Origin: JAENVT01 sp039931555
GTDB lineage: Bacteria; Actinomycetota; Acidimicrobiia; Acidimicrobiales; Ilumatobacteraceae
Assembly: GCA_039931555.1 (NCBI GenBank)
Contig: JBDTRP010000029.1
Location: forward strand, 1-36,563
Length of the DNA stretch: 36,563 bases
Reading direction: 5' to 3'
Part shown: in pieces, positions 31,222-36,563 of the stretch
Position numbering within the stretch: position 1 is the stretch's first letter
Layout: every line of letters starts with the position of its first letter
The notes under the pieces: generated by a model
Database searches by the model: none
What the model was told of the DNA's origin: nothing
The model's input: the letters and a program-made list of their open reading frames with translations, nothing else
Translations under genes and position numbers: made by a program

Positions 31222-31926
31222 ATGACACTGATCGTTCAACGAGCAGCCGACCGCTTCCTCACCGACATCGACTGGCTCGACTCCAAGCACTCCTTCAACT
31301 TTGGTGGCCACTATCGCGAGGGTGATGGCGGGCATGGCCTCCTCCTGGTCAACAACGACGACACCGTCGCCCCGGGCGGCGGTTTCGGCACGCACGGCCA
31401 CCGTGACATGGAGATCGTCACGTGGGTGCTCTCCGGCAAACTCGAGCATCACGACAGCGAGGGCAACCACGGCCTGCTCTACCCCGGCCTGGCCCAACGC
31501 ATGTCGGCGGGCCGCGGCATCCGCCACAGCGAGCAGAACGCCAGCGACAGCGAGCCCGTTCACTTCGTGCAGATGTGGGTGCTGCCCGATACAGCCGGAG
31601 TGGATCCCGGCTACGAGCAGCGCGACATCAATGAAGCGTTGGTCACCGGCCAACTCGTGCCCATCGCCTCCGGCAAGGGTCACGAGGGTGCGGTCGCCAT
31701 CCATCAGCGCGACGCCGTGCTGTGGGGCGGGCGCCTCGCAATGGACGCCACCGTCGCCATCCCGACCGACGAACACGTTCACATCTTCGTCGCACTCGGC
31801 GATGGCGCATTGGACGACGACACGTCGCTGGCCACCGGCGACGGTGTGCGCATCAGTGGTCGGCAGGAACTGCAGTTCACCGCCGGGCCGAACGGCGCCG
31901 AACTCCTGGTATGGGCCACCGCCTGA
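31222..31926 (+). CDS. Pirin-family bicupin protein
   Basis: A 234-residue bicupin of the pirin/quercetinase (YhhW) family. The N-terminal cupin has the metal-binding set GFGTHGHRDMEIVTWVLSG (H58, H60) and later HSEQN with the fourth ligand region, then HFVQMWVLPD. The C-terminal cupin is shorter and divergent (HVHIFVALGDG), which is typical. Members bind Fe or another metal and act as dioxygenases or regulators; which applies here cannot be told. The start has a GGAGAG ribosome site four bases upstream. It may be cotranscribed with the VOC gene (48 nt apart). The 3' side faces the liv operon. Confidence 0.93.
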   Translation: MTLIVQRAADRFLTDIDWLDSKHSFNFGGHYREGDGGHGLLLVNNDDTVAPGGGFGTHGHRDMEIVTWVLSGKLEHHDSEGNHGLLYPGLAQRMSAGRGIRHSEQNASDSEPVHFVQMWVLPDTAGVDPGYEQRDINEALVTGQLVPIASGKGHEGAVAIHQRDAVLWGGRLAMDATVAIPTDEHVHIFVALGDGALDDDTSLATGDGVRISGRQELQFTAGPNGAELLVWATA

Positions 31927-32215
31927 CGCCTCGCATCGTGGGCCTCAGGCCGCTGTCAGCCTCGGCAACGGCCGGGTGGCAAGCGCCGCCGCTCGAGTAT
32001 CGATCGCGACACCGAACTGCTCCTGCAGGTCGATGAACCGGTGATGGGGTCGCGGTGCTGGCCGGCGTCACCCGCCAAGGCCCAGCCGGGGCCGACCGGG
32101 CACGGTATGGCGCTGCCGATGCTCGTGTTCTCTCATCCCCCTACGTACGCACGACACGCGAATCGGTTCGCGAAGATCCCGACGCTGCGCACGGAAACCG
32201 TTGGCACTCAGATCG
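31927..32215. other. Non-coding region between convergent pirin and livM genes
   Basis: About 290 bp without a supported gene. A short minus-strand frame ending in TGA at about 31950 reads RFIDLQEQFGVAIDTRAAA and may be a scrap of a lost gene, but no family is recognised. GGCCT-C-AGGCC (31942-31952) is a small dyad. No clear terminator with U-tract is seen. Confidence 0.4.
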
Positions 32216-33208
32216 CTACTCGACGAGACGGCGCCTGACGGGGAACAGATCGACACCGAACTTGCGGCGGATCGTGCCCCAGATGCCACCCTGCAGCAGC
32301 AGGGCAACACCGATGGCAATGACACCCATGGAGATCAGGTACACGGTCTGGTGATCCTTGAACCGGTCGCGCAGCACGTAGTACAGCACCGCTCCGATCA
32401 CCGGACCCTCGATGGTGCCGATGCCGCCGATGACGACGATGAAGATGATCGGCGCCGTCCACTGCACCACGCTGAACGCGCCGCCCGTTCCCGCCGGCTG
32501 CACGCGCAACTGTTGGAGGTAGTACGTGGCACCGGCAAGACCGGTCCAGAAGGCAGCCAGCACCCACACCAGGAACCGTGTGCGGTACACGTTGGCGCCC
32601 AGGCCGCGAGCGCCATCTTCGCTGTCGCGGATGGCCTGCATCTGCAGGCCGAGGCGCGAGCGCAGCACGAGGTACGTCAACACCATGGCACCCACACCGA
32701 CGAACAACGCGAACCAGTAACTGTTGTCCTGCCGGGTGGCGAGCGCGTAGCCCTTGACCTTCAGCGACACACCATTGCCGGCGCCAAGGCTCTTCTGCAG
32801 GATCACGATCAGGCTCACGGCCTCGGCGACGACCCACGTACCGATGGCGAAGTAGCTGCCGCGCAGGCGGAAGGCGATCAGGCCGATCGGGATCGAGGCG
32901 GCCGCGGCAATCAGCGCCGACAGCGGCACCGAGAGATACAGGTTCTGGCCGTGCACGTTGACGAGGGCGATCATCGCGTACGCACCAAGGCCGACGAACA
33001 CCTGTTGGCCGACCGAGACCACGCCGGCGAAACCGGCGAGCAGGTTCCACATCACCGCCAGGGCGACCAGCGTCAGCAACTCGACCATCTTGCGTTGCAG
33101 TGAGACCGAGCCCCACGACGGCAGCGCAGCCAGCGCGATCACTGCAACCAACGCCACGACGGCGAACACCTTGCTGGCCATAGTGCCCCGAACGACTCGC
33201 GTGCTCAT
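32216..33208 (-). CDS. livM: Branched-chain amino acid type ABC transporter permease LivM
   Basis: Inner-membrane permease of the HAAT (branched-chain amino acid, amide, urea) importers, 330 residues with about ten helices. Family sequence: MWNLLAGFAGVVSVGQQVFV, RLRGSYFAIGTWVVAEA, RSRLGLQMQAIRDSEDGARG (the EAA-like cytoplasmic loop) and FIVVIGGIGTIEGPVIGA. The ATG at 33208 overlaps the livH stop by 4 nt; an in-frame ATG at 33181 is an alternative. It is the last gene of the operon and converges on pirin. Longer upstream frames are shadows of livH. Confidence 0.93.
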   Translation of the reverse strand: MSTRVVRGTMASKVFAVVALVAVIALAALPSWGSVSLQRKMVELLTLVALAVMWNLLAGFAGVVSVGQQVFVGLGAYAMIALVNVHGQNLYLSVPLSALIAAAASIPIGLIAFRLRGSYFAIGTWVVAEAVSLIVILQKSLGAGNGVSLKVKGYALATRQDNSYWFALFVGVGAMVLTYLVLRSRLGLQMQAIRDSEDGARGLGANVYRTRFLVWVLAAFWTGLAGATYYLQQLRVQPAGTGGAFSVVQWTAPIIFIVVIGGIGTIEGPVIGAVLYYVLRDRFKDHQTVYLISMGVIAIGVALLLQGGIWGTIRRKFGVDLFPVRRRLVE

Positions 33209-34074
33209 CGCGTTTGCGCCTTTCCGAACATGCCGGTCGGTCGCAGCACCAGGACGGCGAGGAACACGCCGTGACCGAACAACTCGCCCCACTGTGGGTT
33301 GATCTGGCGGCCGATCGCCTGGGCAACGCCGAGGGTGATGCCGCCAGCCAGCGTGCCCCACAAGGAGCCGAGCCCGCCGATGATCACGGCCTCGAACGCG
33401 TAGATCAGCCGGGCTGGGCCGACAAACGGATCGAACGAGGACCGCGCCCCGAACAGCACGCCGGCCAGCGCAACGGTGGCGATCGCCAGGGCCATCGCAA
33501 CTGCGAACACGCGCTTGATGTCGATGCCCATCAACCGCGCCGCAACGGCGTCGTCGGAGGTCGCCCGGAACGCGCGCCCGAGTTTGGTTCGCTTGAGGAA
33601 GAGCGCCAACGAGCCGAGCACGACAACGGCGGTGACGAACGTCAGCAGCGGCAGCCAACCGATCCCGATCGTGTCGTTGACCTTGATGGTCGACGTCTTC
33701 AGCGTGCCGACGTTGAGGCCCTGCGTGTCGGCCGTGTACCTCTCCAGCAGTGCGTTCTGGATGACGATGCCGAGGCCGAAGGTCGCCACGATCTGGAAGG
33801 CGGGGTCGACACCGACGACCCGATCGAAGATCAGGCGCTGCAGGAGGTAGCCGACGACGAACGCGGCCGGGATCACGATCAACAAGGCGACCAGTGGGTT
33901 GACGTCGAGCGTCCGGGAGATCGACAGCGTCATGAAGGCAGCGAAGATCGCCAGGTCGCCGTGGGCCAGGTTGACCAGGCGCATCACGCCGAACGCCAGT
34001 GACAGCCCGGTGGCGAACAGGGCGTACAGCCCGCCGAGCAGAACGCCTTGGATGATGGCGTTGGCCCAAACCAT
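33205..34074 (-). CDS. livH: Branched-chain amino acid type ABC transporter permease LivH
   Basis: A 289-residue permease with about eight helices. Motifs include GVLLGGLYALFATGLSLAFG, VMRLVNLAHGDLAIFAAFMT, and the coupling loop RTKLGRAFRATSDDAVAARL, followed by AVIIGGLGSLWGTLAGGITL. It forms a heterodimer channel with LivM. The start ATG overlaps the livF stop by one base (TGATG), so translation is coupled. Confidence 0.94.
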   Translation of the reverse strand: MVWANAIIQGVLLGGLYALFATGLSLAFGVMRLVNLAHGDLAIFAAFMTLSISRTLDVNPLVALLIVIPAAFVVGYLLQRLIFDRVVGVDPAFQIVATFGLGIVIQNALLERYTADTQGLNVGTLKTSTIKVNDTIGIGWLPLLTFVTAVVVLGSLALFLKRTKLGRAFRATSDDAVAARLMGIDIKRVFAVAMALAIATVALAGVLFGARSSFDPFVGPARLIYAFEAVIIGGLGSLWGTLAGGITLGVAQAIGRQINPQWGELFGHGVFLAVLVLRPTGMFGKAQTR

Positions 34075-34790
34075 CAGTGGCTCCCGCCGGCCATGCCGAA
34101 GTACGCCTCGGTGATCTGCTCCTTGGTCACGTCACGAGGAGTACCAGTGAGCGCAATCCGACCTTCGAGCAGGCAGTAGAACCGATCGGCGACAGCGAGC
34201 GCCTGATTGACGTCCTGCTCGACGATCAGCACCGTCGTGCCGTGCGCCTTGATCACCGGCACTGCCTCGTACACCTGGCGCACGACGATCGGTGCCAGAC
34301 CCAGCGACACCTCGTCGAGCAGCAGCAGACGGGGGTTGGCCATCAGCGCTCGAGCGATGGCCAACGTCTGACGCTCGCCACCCGACAGCCCTTCGCCACT
34401 GCGGTTCAACAGCCGGGTCAGCAGCGGGAACGCCTCGAGCACGCGCTGCTTGGTCCACGGACCCGGGCGACCGACGTCGCCGCCGATGACGATGTTCTCT
34501 TCGACCGTCAGCGACGGGAAGATGCGGCGTCCCTCGGGCACCAACGCAATGCCCTGGGCGACGCGCTTGTGCGCCGGGGTGGAGGCGATCGACAGACCGT
34601 CGTAGCGGATATCGCCGTGCATCGGTTGCACCAGCCCGACGATGGACTTCAACAGTGTCGACTTGCCGGCGCCGTTCGCCCCGATGATGGAAACGGTCTC
34701 CGCTTCCTCGACGTGCAGGTCGATCGAGAACAGGGCCTGGAAGTCGCCGTAGCCGACGTCGAGGTGGTCGAGCACGAGCAGATCGGTCAC
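34074..34790 (-). CDS. livF: ABC transporter ATP-binding protein LivF
   Basis: A 238-residue ATPase of the HAAT importer. Walker A is IIGANGAGKSTLLKSIVGL, Q-loop VPEGRRIFPSLTVEENI, signature LSGGERQTLAIARALM, Walker B LLLLDEVSLGLAP and the switch histidine region is replaced by VLIVEQDVNQAL, as is normal for LivF. The GTG start at 34790 overlaps the livG stop (GTGA). Together with LivG it powers uptake. Confidence 0.95.
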   Translation of the reverse strand: MTDLLVLDHLDVGYGDFQALFSIDLHVEEAETVSIIGANGAGKSTLLKSIVGLVQPMHGDIRYDGLSIASTPAHKRVAQGIALVPEGRRIFPSLTVEENIVIGGDVGRPGPWTKQRVLEAFPLLTRLLNRSGEGLSGGERQTLAIARALMANPRLLLLDEVSLGLAPIVVRQVYEAVPVIKAHGTTVLIVEQDVNQALAVADRFYCLLEGRIALTGTPRDVTKEQITEAYFGMAGGSH

Positions 34791-35524
34791 GACTCACCAC
34801 CCAGATCGTCGCCGAGGTACACCGATCGGACTTCGTCGGATGCCATCACGGCCTGCGGATCGCCCTCGATCAACTTCCGGCCACCATCGACCGCCATCAT
34901 CCGATCGACGACGCGCAGCAGGGCGTGCACGATGTGCTCGATCCACACGATCGACACGCCCGTGGTGCGGATCTGCTTGATGGTCTCGACCAACTCCAGC
35001 ACCTCGGCCTCGGTGAGACCACCGGCGATCTCGTCGAGCAGCAGCAACCGCGGCTGGGTCGCCAACGCCCTGGCCAGTTCGAGGCGCTTGCGGTCGAGCA
35101 AGGTCAGCGAGCCGGCCACGACGTTCGCTTGCCCGAGCATGCCCGCCTGCTCGAGCGCCGCGATCGCGGCGTCGTCGCGTGTGCCCTCGAGACGACCGGT
35201 CGTCCCGAACGTCGAGCCGACCAGTACGTTCTCGAACACGGTCAGCCGCTCGAACGGGCGAGGGATCTGTGCGGTGCGGCCGACCCCGCGATGACAACGC
35301 ACGTGGGCCGGCAACTTGGTGAGATCCTCGCCGCCGATGCTGACGCTGCCGCGGTCGGGGCGCAGGTCACCGGCAACGAGATTCAGCAAGGTGGTCTTGC
35401 CCGCACCGTTGGGGCCGACGATGCCGAGGGCCTCGCCCTCGGCAACGTCGAACGAGAAGTCCTCCACAACTTGGAGCGCGCCGAAGCGCTTCCACAGGCC
35501 AACGACTTCCAGCAATGCCCCCAC
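34787..35524 (-). CDS. livG: ABC transporter ATP-binding protein LivG
   Basis: The second ATPase of the importer, about 245 residues. It has LEVVGLWKRFGALQVVEDFS, Walker A IVGPNGAGKTTLLNLVAGD, the LivG segment VGRTAQIPRPFERLTVFENV, signature SLTLLDRKRLELARAL, Walker B LLLLDEIAGGLTEAE and the H-loop IVWIEHIVHALLRV. The signature LTLLDRK is a degenerate form of LSxGxxK seen in this subfamily. The start is a GTG at 35524 or, nine bases on, a TTG at 35515 that is preceded by GGGGG and gives the usual N-terminus. It begins 13 nt after the binding-protein gene. Confidence 0.93.
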   Translation of the reverse strand: MGALLEVVGLWKRFGALQVVEDFSFDVAEGEALGIVGPNGAGKTTLLNLVAGDLRPDRGSVSIGGEDLTKLPAHVRCHRGVGRTAQIPRPFERLTVFENVLVGSTFGTTGRLEGTRDDAAIAALEQAGMLGQANVVAGSLTLLDRKRLELARALATQPRLLLLDEIAGGLTEAEVLELVETIKQIRTTGVSIVWIEHIVHALLRVVDRMMAVDGGRKLIEGDPQAVMASDEVRSVYLGDDLGGES

Positions 35525-35537
35525 GAAATGTTGGAAT

Positions 35538-36563
35538 CTAGGCCAGCAGCGCGAGTTCGCCGTTGGTCGGGATCTCCGGCGATTGGGTGTTGTTGACGAC
35601 GAGGAGTTCGAATGGGAACTTGCCGCCGCTCGACTTCTTCCACTGACCACCGACCAGCGATGTCGGGCTGACGTTCTTCGGCAGGCCGTTCTTGCCGTAC
35701 GCGATCGGCCCGACGAGCGTGTCGAGTTGCGTCGACGCGGCGGCATCGGCGATCGCCTGCTTGTCGGTGCTGCCGGCACGGGCCAGCACGTCGAAGCACA
35801 CTTCGAACAGGGCGTGGGCGAACCCGACGAACTGAGTCCACTGCTTGCCGGTCGACGCCTCGAACTGATCAGAGATCTCCTTGGACGTCTCACCGGTCAA
35901 CGAGCTGGTGAACGGGTGGTTGGGTGTCCACCACACCTCGCTGGCCAGACCATCACCGAGGTCACCGAGCGCCTCGACGGCCGAGGAGAACAGCACCGCC
36001 TTGGCCATCGTGACCAGCTTCGGGTTGAAGCCCTGCTGCTTGGCCTGTGTCCAGAACGTGGCGAAGTCGGGCGGGATCGGGATGCCGGCGACGATGTCGA
36101 CGCCGCCGTCTTTCATCTGCCCGATCACGCTCGAGAAGTCGTCGCTGAGCGTCTGGAAGCGGCCCGGGTCGACCAGCTTGTAGCCCCCGGCGGCGATGCC
36201 GGCGGGGAACCCCGTCTTGGCATCGGCCAAGGCGTTGCCATCGGGGTCGTTGGGACACAGCAGGCCGACGGTCTTGTTGGTCTCGACCGAGCCCCACATG
36301 TCGCCGAACACCGCAACCAACTGATCGGCGCCCCAGAAGAAGTGATAGGTCCAATCGAACCCGACAGCCGGGTCGCCGCCGCGGCCGATGAAGTACGGCT
36401 GCCACGGCGCCAGGGTCGACAGGCACGGGACACCGTTGGCCTCGCATTGATCGGCCACCGGGTTGATCATCTCCGGTGTGGCGATCGCCAGCATCATGTC
36501 GACGGCGTCGTCGTTGATCAGCGCAAGAGCGCGCGATGCGGCGGTGTCGGAGTTCGACTCGAC
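35538..36563 (-). CDS. ABC transporter substrate-binding protein, 3' part (cut by right window edge)
   Basis: Periplasmic-binding-fold lipoprotein or exported protein of the leucine/amide-binding (type 1, LivK-like) family. The 341 visible residues lack the N-terminus with signal peptide. The frame is open to the window edge. Visible: AVDMMLAIATPEMINPVADQ, GFDWTYHFFWGADQLVAVFG, KTVGLLCPNDPDGNALADA, DIVAGIPIPPDFATFWTQAK and a C-terminal domain with QWTQFVGFAHALFEVCFDVL. The ligand is unknown. It is the first gene seen in the liv operon; regulation would lie to the right. Confidence 0.9.
   Translation of the reverse strand, partial: VESNSDTAASRALALINDDAVDMMLAIATPEMINPVADQCEANGVPCLSTLAPWQPYFIGRGGDPAVGFDWTYHFFWGADQLVAVFGDMWGSVETNKTVGLLCPNDPDGNALADAKTGFPAGIAAGGYKLVDPGRFQTLSDDFSSVIGQMKDGGVDIVAGIPIPPDFATFWTQAKQQGFNPKLVTMAKAVLFSSAVEALGDLGDGLASEVWWTPNHPFTSSLTGETSKEISDQFEASTGKQWTQFVGFAHALFEVCFDVLARAGSTDKQAIADAAASTQLDTLVGPIAYGKNGLPKNVSPTSLVGGQWKKSSGGKFPFELLVVNNTQSPEIPTNGELALLA

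Noticed and set aside
33209..34069. Upstream extension of livM giving 617 residues
   Set aside because: It is the shadow of livH; LivM homology begins at 33208, coupled to the livH stop.
1..36563. CRISPR arrays, tRNA or rRNA genes
   Set aside because: No regularly spaced repeats and no cloverleaf or rRNA-like stretches were noticed by eye; a tRNA scan could not be run.

Overview
The window is high-GC DNA from an actinobacterium. It carries a mycofactocin precursor peptide gene with the signature IDGMCGVY tail, an NDMA-dependent alcohol dehydrogenase, an F420-type (LLM class) oxidoreductase, a DUF222/HNH gene behind a perfect actinobacterial LexA box, HelD, and many genes with a TANNNT -10 box 6-10 nt before the start codon (leaderless transcripts). 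The Thr/Pro-rich linkers and the archaeal/rickettsial-type ValS would suit an Acidimicrobiia-like lineage (Ilumatobacter relatives), but that is inference and cannot be proved from the window.

Layout, left to right. 1-872: 5' part of a tyrosine recombinase running off the left edge, so a mobile element may lie just outside. 971-5598 (minus): acyl-CoA dehydrogenase under a palindromic operator, then an acyltransferase-3/SGNH membrane enzyme overlapping an MFS exporter. 5599-5922: a 38-bp hairpin, a 38-residue membrane peptide gene and a LysR-type box, then LysR (plus). 6918-7012: two tandem 43-bp hairpin repeats between convergent genes. 7025-11314: cysS and valS, divergent around a small graveyard (C-terminal scraps of a cobA-like and a PIN-domain gene). 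11325-15671: L,D-transpeptidase, SOS-controlled DUF222/HNH protein, MscS channel (minus) and LytR-CpsA-Psr protein.

15686-26390 is the most interesting part. On the minus strand an NDMA-dependent alcohol dehydrogenase, a MoxR ATPase and a VWA protein form one operon, with two 13-bp direct repeats three helical turns apart upstream. Beyond HelD, on the plus strand, lie mftA-mftB-mftC (overlapping frames), a hairpin, and a second unit of a PlsY-like acyltransferase, a membrane GT-C-like glycosyltransferase and a FadH/OYE-type flavoenzyme of the kind known near mycofactocin genes. The usual mftD, mftE and mftF are not in the window. The peptide, its binding chaperone and its radical SAM maturase would start the redox cofactor, the alcohol dehydrogenase would use it, and the flavoenzyme may regenerate or modify it.

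26433-31926: a two-gene ABC exporter; an operon of a HAD-phosphatase/GH18 fusion, a luciferase-like oxidoreductase and a VOC protein; and a pirin. 32216-36563 (minus): a branched-chain amino acid/amide type ABC importer (binding protein cut by the right edge, then livG, livF, livH, livM). No tRNA, rRNA or CRISPR array was seen.
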